A stretch of 64,000 nucleotides of DNA from Rosellinia necatrix (taxonomy: Eukaryota; Ascomycota; Sordariomycetes; Xylariales; Xylariaceae), in contig JAGYVD010000010.1 of assembly GCA_021209875.1 (NCBI GenBank), positions 3,162,001-3,226,000 on the forward strand, given 5' to 3'. The translations under genes were made by a program, and so were the position numbers. Shown in pieces: positions 11,082 to 23,158 of the stretch (position 1 is its first letter; each line of letters starts with the position of its first letter). A model generated the notes under the pieces. The model made no database searches, was not told the DNA's origin, and saw only the letters and a list, made by a program, of their open reading frames with translations.

Positions 11082-11881
11082 ATGCCCGAGACCATGCCTC
11101 TCAAACTTTACCCCGCAGTCCCTGCTGACGCCGGCCGCATCGCCGACATTCACATGGCCGCCTTCTCTTCTAACGCCATGCTCCTCGCCCAATTCCCCAC
11201 CCCAGTTGTGCGCGAGGGGCTGCGAGAGAGCATACGAAAGAAAGCGCTGGCGGATATTGACGACGCGAAAATCACGGTGCTTGTTGTCCGGGAGACTGTG
11301 CCCGACTGTGACCCTTCAAGGCCCGGAGATGACGCCCGCTGCGATTCGGCAGAACACCAGCCCCAGGCAGGAGATGTTGAAGCGGGCAAGGTCATCGCGT
11401 TTGCTAAGTGGTCACATCCTGTGAAAAAGGGTGAGGAATACGAGGAGGCGGCTTGGATATGGCCGCCAGGCACGAATATGAGCGTCCTAGAAAGCTGGGG
11501 GAGGGCTACGGAGGAGGCACAGGAAGAGGCAATGGGGGGCCAGCCGTGCTATCGTAAGTTTTCTAGAACACAGCACACACACTGCTCTTACTATGCACTT
11601 TTAAAATACTCATACTCAGAGCCTACCAAGGCCTCACATTCATGGGCACAGACCCGCCATATGAGAGACAAGGTGCTGCTTCCATGATGGTACGCTGGGG
11701 TCTTGAGGAGTGTAAGAAGAATAGCGTTCCGGGGTATTTAGAAAGTACCCTAAACGCCACCGCATTTTATAAGAAAATGGGTTTCGTAGTGTTTCGAAAA
11801 ATATCGTTGCGGTATTGTCGATACAACGATCCGAGTCAAGATGAAATATATGAGGAGATCGCCTTTACGTATTCAAGATAA
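11082..11881 (+). CDS. GNAT-family N-acetyltransferase
   Basis: Expected to transfer an acetyl group from acetyl-CoA to an amine; the substrate is unknown. Exon 1 (11,082-11,553) encodes an N-terminal GNAT pattern (AVPADAGRIADIHMAAF, then residues around a GKVIAFAKWSHP strand). The intron starts at a strong GTAAGT (11,554). Frame and family fit favour an acceptor AG at 11,629-11,630 (77 nt intron), joining CY to RLTFMGTDPPYERQGAASMM. The nearby CAG at 11,617-11,619 gives the wrong frame, and AG at 11,621 adds residues. The second exon carries the acetyl-CoA loop R-Q-G-A-A-S (about 170-175), YLEST and the closing AFYKKMGF motif, ending at TAA 11,879-11,881. Total is 240 residues, normal for fungal GNATs of this type. 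A second in-frame ATG at 11,094 is an alternative start. The last third is richer in A/T than the first, as the AT block approaches, but no stop has appeared. Confidence 0.85.
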
Positions 11882-12518
11882 ATTATGATGCCTATAATTT
11901 CCATATTTTAATTGAACTGTCAATACCAACTGTGGATTAACAGCGTTATTTTTCTGCAACACATATTTCTTCGTGAATTTAATGATGGGGTTCTACACCT
12001 GACTAGGCTAGCACTCGTACGGACCAGTCCGGCCAGGACCCCTATAAAGGGCCCTGTTCGCGGCGCGTTCGTTGCGTACGGGTTTTCCTTCGTCACTTCA
12101 CTTTTCCACCTCCCACGAAGGGGGTGGTTTTCAGTGGTGGTCGGGAGGTTTTTTGCCCACCCGCAGTCCCTCGATTCGGTGGTGCCCACGGGGCTGGAAG
12201 AATGGAAGGGGGGAAATTAGTCGGGTTTTTTCCTTTTGGTAACGCTATTCTAGTTTGGGCAGCTATTCGAAGGCTCGCGCACGTGGCCAGACCTCTCCCG
12301 GAGGCGCACGGCACCGCTAGACCTTCGTTTAGAGGCTCACGCTCTCCCCTAATATATGCGTTCTACCAACCTGTGCAATGCCGCGTGAAATTGTAGACTT
12401 TGAGATAACTCATATAGTTTCTCTTACTAATTTTCACGGAGCCAAGCTTGGCATCTGGGCCTCCACTAGGCATGGACCTAAAGACCATATATATAAGCTA
12501 GAATAGCTGACGACGACC
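11882..12518. other. Intergenic region between GNAT gene and AT block
   Basis: A GC-rich patch (12,000-12,400) holds CTATAAAGGG at about 12,041 and G/C runs. It could be a promoter or a remnant of a mobile element, but no reading frame next to it is convincing. Base composition changes abruptly between about 12,480 and 12,600. Confidence 0.45.
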
Positions 12519-12772
12519 TGATAGAAGGAACTTTCCTTGCATAAAAATATGAGTTATTTCTAGAACTACCAGCGGTATGAATATTATATGATAGAAAAAT
12601 ATATATTAAGAATATGGGTATTAGTTTATGATTATTGGCTATATTTATTTGCTTGTTTTATATTATAAAGATATAGTATGTTATTTTCTGGTCGGATAAT
12701 GTTATAGTTTATACTGCTGGTAGTTCTAGAAATAACTTATGTTATTATATAAGGAGAAAAAACCTTTTATTT
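12519..12772. mobile_element. MITE-like element with ~65-bp inverted repeats, RIP-mutated
   Basis: The left arm (about 12,519-12,583) and right arm (about 12,706-12,772) are reverse complements around AGTTATTTCTAGAACTACCAGC. About 32 of the central 38 positions match, and most mismatches are C/T or G/A. The interior is about 120 bp with no frame. A lightly mutated relative of the right arm sits at 9,455-9,590. I could not define a target duplication. Confidence 0.6.
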
Positions 12773-13139
12773 AATTAGTTGCTAGTTATTTAATTTTTTT
12801 ATATATAGTGTTCTAGCTTATGTTTTAATAAAGTTTTTAAATTAAAACTAGTTTTATAATAGTTTTTTTTTTAAACTATAAATGTTTTTATTTATAAAAT
12901 GAAATTTTTAAGAAGCAATAGTTAAATATTTTTATAAAGCTTTAATATTATAAAATAAATATTATATAACATGTTTTTTTAAACTATTAAATAAATGTTT
13001 TTTGTATGTTTTTTTGAAAATAAGTTTATAATAATATAAAGCTTATATATTATTTTTATGAAATAAAATATTATAAAATATTTTTTTTAAATGCAAGCTG
13101 CTAGTAATATAAAGCTTCCTTGCTGCTTTTAAGTATGAA

Positions 13140-13325
13140 TATGTTTTTAATTTATTTTTTAATTTATTTTTTTTTAATTTTTTTTAATTTTTTTTTAATT
13201 TTTTTTAATTTTTTTTTAATTTTTTTTCACTGTTTTTTTGTTTGCTTTTGTTTTATTTTTTCTTTTTTTATAAAAAACTTTTTTTTTCTCCTTTTTTTTT
13301 GCTGTTTTTCATGCTTTTTTATTAT
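13140..13325. repeat. T-rich low-complexity tract (TTTTTTAA-type)
   Basis: Repeats of T6-8 followed by AA or AATT, then mixed T runs. The Phe/Leu/Ile open frame here is an artefact of composition. Confidence 0.8.
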
Positions 13326-13410
13326 TTAATTAGGTTTTATTAGGGTCAGGGCTCTACTACCTAACTTCTTTTTTTATAACCTTAACTTTTAAGCATATGA
13401 AGCTTAAAAT

Positions 13411-13673
13411 AGCTTTATGTTAGAGTAGGCAAGGGGTGCCAGGCTTGGCACCACCAGTTGCCCCACTGTAAGATTAGATAAGGTGGCCCAGGCCACCTGG
13501 GCTAGCCCACTTGGGCTAGGCCCACCCACCTACCTGTACTAGTAGGTGGAATTCTAGGACTGCACCTAGAATTCCACCATCTTGATCACAACACCACATA
13601 CAACACCACAATACAGACCAGTATACTGCAAATACAGCTATTTACAGCTTCATACCCCTGACCAGACTTATCA
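13411..13673 (+). repeat. Left terminal inverted repeat with serial hairpins
   Basis: Pairs with 17,901-18,167. Within it five palindromes follow each other: 13,435-13,452 (GGTGCCA/TGGCACC), 13,482-13,497 (GGTGGCC/GGCCACC), 13,498-13,509 (TGGGCTAGCCCA, perfect), 13,526-13,549 (CCACCTAC/GTAGGTGG) and 13,545-13,578 (14-base arms GGTGGAATTCTAGG/CCTAGAATTCCACC with a 6-base loop). GC content is far above that of its surroundings. Confidence 0.85.
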
Positions 13674-16600
13674 CTTTAAATTTGTTCTATTAAAACAGAA
13701 AAAAAAATATAAATTAAAACATTTTATTATTGAAAAAACGTTTAAAAGCTGTAATAAAATTATATTTATAATAATACTTTTTATTTTAAAACTAATAACG
13801 CAGCAAAAAATATATAAGCAAAGGTTTTATTTTTAATAATTATACCGTCTAAATTTTTTAATAATATATAGAATATTGTAAGATTTAATTTACTATTAAT
13901 TTATATTTATATTAAATTAAACTGGCAATTTGTGTTTAAAAAATAAGCTAAAGCTAATATAACAGGTATTTTTTTGTATTTAAAAAAAATTTGTTTAATA
14001 TAAGCTATGCTTTTGCTTATAGCGTTTTAAACGTAAAAAAAAAAAAAAGTTAGTTAAACTAAATTAAATTTAAAATTAAATAAAGTTTAGGTTAATTAAA
14101 AAATTAAAACTTAAATTTTAGATTTATTAAAATATATAAGTTATGTTTTATAGTTTAATTAACAACAACCTAGTTTTTTAAAATCGATTAAAAATAAATT
14201 ATAATAATATTTTATAGCAACTTTAAACAAATGAATATAATTAAGCTATAAATAAAAAATATAGAATATTAAATATAACTATGGTTTTATATATGAACTA
14301 AAAAGAAATATTATAATATAAATAATGCTTTTTAAATAAAAATATATAAAAATAATATTTTTATTAAATATAAAATTTTTAATTGTTATAATAATTTATA
14401 TATAATTATGTAAATTATAATTATGTATAATTTTAATAATAAATAATTTTGCTTATATAATATATAAGCTAAATTTAATATATAAATTAAAGGTAATAGT
14501 TTTTTTATAGCAGGTTATATAAAATATTATTTAATAATTTTAGAGAGAGCTATTTAATAATTAAAACAAAATTAAAAATAAAAATTTAGCTATGTATTAA
14601 TAGCAGCTTTAAAAGCCATAAATTATGTTAATTTAATAATAAATTAAATTAAAAATAATTTAAATTTGACCATATTTTAATAAAAAACAAACTTTATAAT
14701 AAATAAAATAATTATAACTATATTAAAACAGGCCTAGTTTTATACTGTCATAAGCATATATCCTGCTGCTGTAAAAATATATATAAAAAACCAGCTCATA
14801 TAAAAAAAAATCGTTAGAATAAATCGACTGTTTTATAATTTAATTATAGTTTAATAATTTAATAAAAACTTGATTTAAATTTACTTCAAAAATAATTTAA
14901 AATACTGCTAATTATTTACATAATAATATTAGTTTTAAAGCTATTATGTAAAGCTGCGGCAAATATAATATTTAAGTTTTAAGTTTTTAAGTAAATAAAT
15001 TTTTGTTTATAGCTTTTATGTTTTTTATTTAATTTAAATGTTAAAAAAATATTATAAAACTACTTAAACAATTTAAAAGCTACTAATTAATATTTTATAT
15101 TATAAAATATATTTAAAACATAAAAACTATTTTAATTTAAACTGTTTAAACAATTCAAAATCCGTTAATAAAAACTAATTAATATTTAAACAATAAATTA
15201 AATCATATTTAATATAAATCAGATAATAAAATAAAACAGTTTTAAAAGCTTAATTTTTTTTTTTTAGCTTAGTTTTAAATTCTTTTACAAAACAATGTTA
15301 AATATATGACCTGGGTTTTCTAAAAAACAGCTTAATTAATAACTAAATTAAATTTAAAATGACAGCGTTTAAATCTTTAATAATATAATAAAGGTTTAAT
15401 TTAGTTTAAATTATAGGCTTAAATATATATTTAATTAAAAAAACTTAAAAATATATTTTAACTAGTTTTAGTTATATTTTTATAATAAATGCCGTTGTAA
15501 TTTAAATAAAAATAAAAGTTTTTTAATCAAAATTATTTTTTAATTAGCTTATATATAATTTCTTTTATTTTTAATATATTTGCCAAAAGTTTATAGGAAA
15601 TTTTAAAAGCTGTTGTTGAGGAATAGATAAATTATATAAGAACAGTAGAATTAAAGCTGAGCGATTAATGCAACAAGTTAATTTAAGCATATATTAATAA
15701 TTTATTTAGTTAAGTTATATTATATAAAAATAATTAGACTAGCCAGCTTATATATATAGCTTAAAAAAATTATATGGTTTCTGTTTTATAATTAGTTTAT
15801 TTAAATAAGTCGGGCTTATATAAGCCCGACCGTTTATTTTAATAGTTATTAATTTTGCTAAAAAGCTTACTACGGTATTTAAGCTGGAATTACTAGCTTT
15901 TTGCTAAAATTGTTCATTTTATTATAATATATTTTTTAAAGCTAGCTAATTAAAGCTTAATCTGTAAAATAAATTGTAATAATTGTATTATATAGTTTTA
16001 TATATAAAAATAAATAATAATTGTTAAAATTAATTTAAATAATTATTCTGAAAAATTTTGTAATTAAAAAGCTTTTTTTAAAAAGAAATTGCTATTTAAA
16101 ATAATTAATAATAATAAAGACAAAATATAATTATTAAAATAATTAGTTAGTAAATAATTTTATCACAATAATATAAATATTTTTAGATAAATAAAAGCTT
16201 ATCGTTTTTTTAATTTAATTTTTAAATTAATTAGTTAATTTATATATAATTTTTAAATTACCGGCATTTTAACGCGAGTTAATTTTAAGCTTACAGATAT
16301 TTTTTAATAATTTTTAAAAAATCTTTCAAAATAATTTCCTTAATAAATAATTTTTTTTATTAAATATATGCTGCAATAAACCGTGTTATGCCCGCTTAGT
16401 TCTTTTAATTAATATAAATAATATTAAAAATTTATTATATTTAGCTTTTTAAGCTGCTGTTTTTTTTTTTATAAATAATTTTCAAAAATTCTTTTAATTT
16501 TTTATTTTATACTTAAAAAACTAATTTTATTTTAAAAGAAAATATTTTTATATTATTATTATCATTATTATTATATCTGCTGCTGCTGCTGCTAATACTG

Positions 16601-16916
16601 GTCCTGTTTTATTTTTGCGTGGTTTATTTGTTTTCTTTTTATTTTATGTTATTTTATTTCTATTACTGTTGCAGCTACTGCTGTTTAAACTACTGCTGCT
16701 GTTAAAAAGCTAAGCTTAAATACTGCTTTTTTTATTATTAATTTTATTTTAAAAAAGAACAACTAAATTAATAATAATTAACGTTATTAATAAAACGTTA
16801 CCTAATATTTATAACATTAATAAGTTAAATTTTAAATCTAATAGTTTTATATTTAGTTTAGCTTTATATATTTCTTTTAAAGTTTTTTTATTAATTATAT
16901 ATATTAATTTTATTGT

Positions 16917-17400
16917 TAATTCTTTTTTAGCAAGCTTTGAAGCTAATTTTTTTAATAAAGAATTCAAAGCTTTTTATATTGCTGCTATAGCTTTTAGTTA
17001 ATAACATAGATTTTCTTTTTTAATAAAAAACCAGCTAGTTTAACTTTTTTATTAAATTTATATTCTATTAACAAAAAACGTGTTAATAATAATAAAATTG
17101 TTTTTAAAAAACTTGTTAAAAAAAAGTTGTTTTATAAACAATAAATCACAAAACGCTTTTGCTACGCGTATATTTATTTAATACTATAAAAAAAATTAAA
17201 AAAGTATTATTGTTACGCTTAAGATTTTAATTAGCAGTATTATTTTTATCTTAATAAACATTAATATATTTTTATATAAACAGCTTTATTTTTTATAAAC
17301 GTTTTTTTTTGCCAAAATCTTACATAGCCAAAAAATAAACTTGTTTTTTATTACAGCTTTTTCTAAAATAATACAAGCTAAAAAAATCGTTTGATAAGCT
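16917..17400 (+). pseudogene. Decayed reading frame inside the TIR element
   Basis: One plus-strand frame reads protein-like sequence (for example SFLASFEANFFNKEFKAFYI near 16,919-16,980 and AKILHSQKINLFFITAFSKI near 17,310-17,370). It is broken only by TAA and TGA codons, the stops RIP makes from CAA, CGA or TGG. The most natural reading is the element's own transposase or an accessory protein. I recognise no catalytic motif, so the family is unassigned. Confidence 0.45.
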
Positions 17401-17900
17401 TTTTTTTTTTTTAATTTAATTTGTTAATATAATAGCTGATAAAATTTCTAAAAACTTTTAATTTTTCAAATTTTTGTTAAAAATAAAATAAAGCAGGCTT
17501 AAGTTTAGCTATAATAATTAAAAATCATAACGTTCACGTTAATACTAATAATATTTCTGTTTTAATTAATAAAAAAATTATAGCTGCACTAGCAGCAAAA
17601 GCAACTTTTATTTTAATAAAAATAAATATTAAAAAAAAGCAGTATTACTAAGATTTTTTTTTAGCTTTTTATATTATATAAAATAATTAAATATAAAATA
17701 TATTTAATAATCTATAAGCTTAAACATATTAATAAATATTATAAAATGCTTAAAAACTACATTTATGTTTTTTAAATTAATAGTTATTATATTTTAATAT
17801 AAAAATTTTAAATTATTAAAGAATTTATATATTTTCAAGCTTTTTATAATGCTTATTAATCCTTTAAAAGCTTTAGTTATTAAAAAATAACTCGAATTTT

Positions 17901-18167
17901 TGATAAGTCTGGTCAGGGGTATGAACCTGTGAATAGCTGTATTTGCTGTATACTGGTCTGTATCGTGGTGTTCAATGTATGTGTGTAGGTGTTGAAGATG
18001 GTGGAATTCTAGGTGCAGTCCTAGCATTCCACCTACTAGTACAGGTAGGTAGGTAGGCCTAGCCTAAGTGGGCTAGCCTAGGTGGCCTGGGCCACCTTAT
18101 TTAATCTTATAGTGGGGCAACTAGTGGTGCTAAGCCTGGCACCCTTTCTTTACTTTAATAAAATGCT
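17901..18167 (-). repeat. Right terminal inverted repeat
   Basis: Reverse complement of 13,411-13,673, keeping the same series of palindromes with a few changes (for example one arm of the 14-base hairpin reads TAGCATTCCACC). The match starts at TGATAAGTCTGGTCAGGGGT on the inner side and fades near 18,165 on the outer side. Confidence 0.85.
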
Positions 18168-19811
18168 GGGCATTTAAAAAACAGTTGCTGCTTTTAGCAA
18201 CTATTTAGCAACAGCTGGCTAATTAATTCTTTAAAATTTTATTAGTTTAATCTAAGCTTTTTATTTAGTTTTAAGCTTTTTATTTAAGCTTAACGTTTTA
18301 ACTTAGCTTTAAACTTAATTTATAGCTAGCTTTTAAGCTATTAATTTTATTCCGGAATTCTGCTGGTCTAGCAACAGGTGTAGTTATAATTATAACCGCT
18401 TTTAGTTTTTCTGCGGTTTTAACTATATATATTAAAACTAACAGAACTACTAGCTTTATTAAAATAATTAAAGCTTTTAGTACTTTAAAAGTTATTTTGT
18501 TTATATAATCGCTATTAATACTTTTGTTTAACTAAGCTAGAGCTACAGCTAAAGCTAAAGCTAGAGCTAAAACTACAAAAACGTTTAGTTTTTTATTTAA
18601 AGCTACTATAAGCTTGTTTAATTTTTTTTTATATAGCTTTAAAAAGTTTTTTTAGCTTTTAATTTTTTATATAATTAAAAATAAAGTTATTTTATTAGTT
18701 TTAAATAATTATTATAATTTTTAATTAATTAAAATTATTTTTATTAATATTTTATTAATTTTTATAAACTATAACTTATGTTATATAAATTAAAATATTA
18801 TATGCTTGTTTTTAGTTATATTATATAAAAACAGGTTACTAATTATAAATAAACGCGTAATATATCTGGACTATATTTTAAAACAGTTTTTTAAAGCCGC
18901 GATAATTTTATTTAAGCTGGTTTTATATAAAATACGCTGTTAATTATTTAATAATTTGCTGTTCTATTATTTTAAAGCTAAACTATATTATAAATAATTA
19001 ATCTAGCTAAAGATTTAGCTAAAAAAATATTATTTTTTAATTAAAGCCTGCAGTGCGTTTATAAACAATTAAATATTTATATAAATAATATTATTTTTAG
19101 CAGTTATTATTTTAATATCTACTAAGTTAAAATAAGTAAAGTTAAAATAATTTATATCTAAAGCTTTTAAACAAGCAGTATATCTAAAGCTTTAATTAGT
19201 TAGATCGGCTTAACTAGTTTAGTTAGCAGTATTAAATTAGCTAGCCTGATTAATTAAATTAAAACAACTGGCTTAACAGGCTAGATCGTTAAAATAACTA
19301 AACACTTAATTAGCTAGATCGGCCTGGTTAACTAAATTAACTAGCGGTATTAGATTATATAAATAGCTTTAATAAGCGGGATTATAAATAAAGAACGTAG
19401 CTGTATTAATAATTAAATATATAACCGGTCGCTAGTATATAGCTGGATTAATTAAAAAACTGCGGTATTTATAAAAAAAAAGCCAACACTACTATTTTCA
19501 GTGTTTATTAGCCCTACAAATAAAATCTTTTAGCTAGTATTATTATTAGCTTAAGCTGTGCGAGTTTAATTACTTGTTTAATTTTTTAAAACTACTGCTA
19601 TTTTATATGTAGCTAATTAATAAGTTTAAACAATTACTTATGAAGCTTATAATTAACTCTAAAAACCTTATTTTTAACTTTAAAAAGCTTAGTTTTATAT
19701 TTAAAGCATTCATATTTAAATTAAAAAACTTAGTTATAGCTTATAACTTGATATAAAATTTTTTTAATTTAGTAATATCTACAGCTAATTTATTATATTT
19801 TTCGTTTAAGC
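18168..19811. other. AT-rich decayed sequence with short repeats
   Basis: Contains a hexamer run of RAGCTA units (about 18,532-18,576, seven units) and an imperfect ~112-bp-spaced duplication around TTAGYTAGATCGGC (about 19,196-19,240 and 19,309-19,355). No reading frame or element ends could be recognised. Confidence 0.5.
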
Positions 19812-19816
19812 TGTTA

Positions 19817-20093
19817 TGTAATAGCTGCAATAACGGCAGTTGGAGCGATGCCCAACTATACCTATATATTAAAAAGAAAAACTAAGGTTGAAAAAAAAAA
19901 AAACTATATATAGGGCTAACGGCCGGAATTTCTATTTATATATACTACTAGCTATTTATTATATAACTAGCCTACTTATTATATTTATTATTTTATACCG
20001 GTATTTGTTTAACTAAGTAGTTAATTAACGATCAGGTGGCCGGTTAGCCAGCCAGCTAATTAAACATTATTATTATAGCTGTAAGCTATAATA
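19817..20093 (-). repeat. Left LTR of copy 1 (3' LTR), heavily mutated
   Basis: Aligns to 25,978-26,236. Its right edge ...GCTATAATA corresponds to ...GCCATGACA in the right LTR, with G/C positions changed to A/T. The adjoining A/T run (20,094 onward) corresponds to the polypurine tract position on the minus strand. Confidence 0.85.
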
Positions 20094-22832
20094 ATTTTTT
20101 TTTTGCAAAAAAATTTAGCCCGAGTTTTTAGCTGCACGTAAACTAAAAACATGTTAAGTTAATTTTTAAGTTGTTTCTGCTACGCTTAAAGCTTAAACTA
20201 GCGATTTTTAAATTAATATTTTTAAGCAGTAAAAAAATACTTTCGGCGTATATAATTAGTTAAAATTTAAAAGTTTTTAATTTTTAGTTTTTATTTATTA
20301 TATTAATTAATTAATTTTTATTTAGTTTATTTTTAATTAAATTATTTATTATATTATTTATATTATATTTATAATTTTAGCTATATTTTATTTTATAATA
20401 CGTTATTATTATTATATATTTTAATAAATATATTTTTTTAGCTGTTTTAATTTATTTTTATAATAGTTTTAACAGCTTTATTTTTTTAAATATTTTTATA
20501 ATATTTTTTAGCTTAATTAAAACGTTTTTTAAATCGGCTGCTAAATATTAATTATTGTTATATTTTTAGCCTGTTTATAATATTTTATAAAACAATTTTT
20601 TTTAAAACTTTTAATAACAAGATTTTTTATTTTTATTTTTTATTTTTAGCGCTTTATTAATTATTTTTTTTTAATTAAAATATTTTTATTTAAACAGTAA
20701 ATCGTTTATATATTTTTATTATCGTTTAATATAAAATTAATAGCTTTTTATTATATTGCTAGCAGTATTAGCTTAAATATATTAAAATAATTAGTTTAAA
20801 AATTAATAATTTTATAAATTTATTATATTATTAAATAATTTAATTTATTTTTAACATAATTAAATTTTTTCTTTTTATAATATAAATATATAATTTTTAA
20901 TTATAAAATTTAAGTTTTATTAATATTTATTAGCTTATATAATTATTTATTTCTGCGTTTTTATATTTATATTTTTATTTTTTAATATAATCGCAGACTT
21001 TTTTATAAATGTTTATATTTTTTTAAAACAGCTTTTTTAATTAATGTTTTTAATAAATATTTTATTTTTATTTAAATTTTTATTTAAACGTTATATTTAT
21101 TAGCTTTTTATTAGTATTTTTTAAAAATAGCTTTTTAAAGCTTTATAAAATAAAAATATTTAAACTATTTGTAAAGCTAGCAATATTTTTAACTAGTTTT
21201 TTAAAAATAATTAATATATAATCGCAGCTTTTAATCTATTTATTAATATATTATTTTTATTTGTTTTATTAATTAATAATATTTTGCTATAAAAAATATA
21301 GTTTTATATTATATATTTTTAATAGCTTATTTATAAAATCAGCACCAAATTTTTTTATTTATTATTAACTACTATTTTTAATTATTTCTAAACTTAATAA
21401 AAACTTGTATAATATATTTTAATAGTATTTTTATTATTATAGATTTTTATATATAATTATTTATATTAGTTTTAATATTTTATTAATTATATAAAAATTG
21501 TATTATTTTATATTTATTTTTAAAAAACTTTTAAAATTAACTCTTATATATTATTAAATATATTTTAATATTCATAATAAAATCAGCTTTTTAAGATTTT
21601 ATTATAAAAACTTTATAAAACAATAAAAATAGTTTATTATATATTAATTAATTTTATAATATAGCTTTAGCTATTAATAATATTAAAATACTAGTTGTTT
21701 TATTTTTTATAACTTAAATATATTATTATTAATCTTGCGTAAACTTTTTAATTATTTAAATTTATAAGTTGTTTAATTTAAAAACAACTAGTTTTTTTTA
21801 TATAATAATAAGTTTTCTAATATTAATTAATTAAAAGTTTTATTTGCCCAGGCTTTTTTAATATTTGTTTAAATTAATATTATATCGTTTTGTTTTTAAC
21901 ACTACGTTTATAAGTACTACTTTTAATAGTAGTAAAATATAATATTTTTATAATATATATTTTATATATATTCTTTTTATTTTAAAAGTCGCCGGCTTAA
22001 AAAGCTATAATTTTTGTTTATTTTTTATTGTTTTTATATTTTTAAGTTTTTATTAGTTTAAAAAAATATCTGCTATTATATTTTTTCATTTTAAATAATA
22101 TATAATATTAAAATTATAATATATAATTTGCTAAGCTTATCCGGCTTATTTTAAATTTAAAATTTTTTTATATTAAAATATTTTAATATAATATAATTTA
22201 TAACAATTAAAAATCGCTGTAATTATTACAAGCTTATAAATTCTTTTTTAATATATAATAATTTTTAATAACAGCTAATATTTTTTTATTATAATTATTA
22301 TAGTTTAATTTTACGTTATAAAAAGTTTTTAAATAAAATATAATTAGCTGTTATAAATTATTTATTATTTTTTGTTATAACAGCACGCCAGCTGCTACTC
22401 TATTAAACATGTTTATTTTTATCTATGTTTTATTTTTATAATTAAAATGCTTTAATATTAATATATTAGTTAGCTTGTTTTTAATATTTTAAACATATTT
22501 TAGCAAGCTTTTAATTAAATTAAATTAGCTTTTATATAAATTAAATTATTTAATAGTTTTATTATTTAATTATATTTTTAAATAAACTTTTATAAAATTA
22601 TAAAAGCTTAAAATAAACGTATTTTTTAATAATACTTTTTTTTTAAGCGTTTTTAACTAAAATAATTTTAACTTTATTAAAATTAACATTTATTTTTTAA
22701 TTCTAATAATAAATTTAAAAACTTAGTTTTTTTATATAAAATTTATATTTTTTAAATCTGCTTATAGTTCTGTTTTTTAAAATGTTGCAGCATTTTATTA
22801 ATATAATATTAATATTTTAGTTTATTATTTAA

Positions 22833-23158
22833 ATAAATTAAAATATTGTTAATATAAGCTATATAAAAATATTTAATTATTTTTATAATATGTTGTTAAT
22901 ATATTTTTAAAAATAGCCAGCCTGTTAATTAACTTAAAAAAAATATTTTAAACTAATAAGCTTCATACTAGGTTTAAAGAACAGTTAATTTTTATTTTTT
23001 TTTATAATATAAACGCAGTAAAATACCTGCTTTATATTAATTTTTATAAATATTTTAGCTTATATTATATAAGCTAATATTCTTTTAATTAATTATAATA
23101 AATAGCAGTTTTTTTAGGTTAAAATATTTAGTTTTTTATAATCAACATATAAACGTAA
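22833..23158 (-). pseudogene. Reverse transcriptase remnant of copy 1
   Basis: From 23,158 downward the minus strand reads LRLYVDYKKLN, then a stop where Gln is expected, then KNCYLL, AKIFIKINIKQ and YINNIL. Order and spacing follow the Ty3/Gypsy RT palm. Stops are TAA/TAG only, and the catalytic Asp pair is lost. One or more small indels shift the frame before the Y-x-D-D position. Confidence 0.75.

Larger units (their letters stand above)
13411..18167. mobile_element. Transposon remnant with ~265-bp terminal inverted repeats
   Basis: The left end (13,411-13,673) and right end (17,901-18,167) are reverse complements over about 265 bp, with scattered differences that are mostly transitions. 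The ~4.2 kb interior is very AT-rich and carries a decayed plus-strand frame. Long TIRs with a large interior suggest a DNA transposon; Mutator-like elements have TIRs of this size. No 8-11 bp target duplication is visible, since the bases just outside the matching ends differ. Family assignment is open. Confidence 0.8.

Noticed and set aside
1..12500. tRNA genes
   Set aside because: Candidate B-box-like strings (for example near 5,273) lack a matching A-box and cloverleaf.
13120..13329. Phe/Leu/Ile-rich 69-residue open frame
   Set aside because: Translation of T-rich low-complexity DNA.
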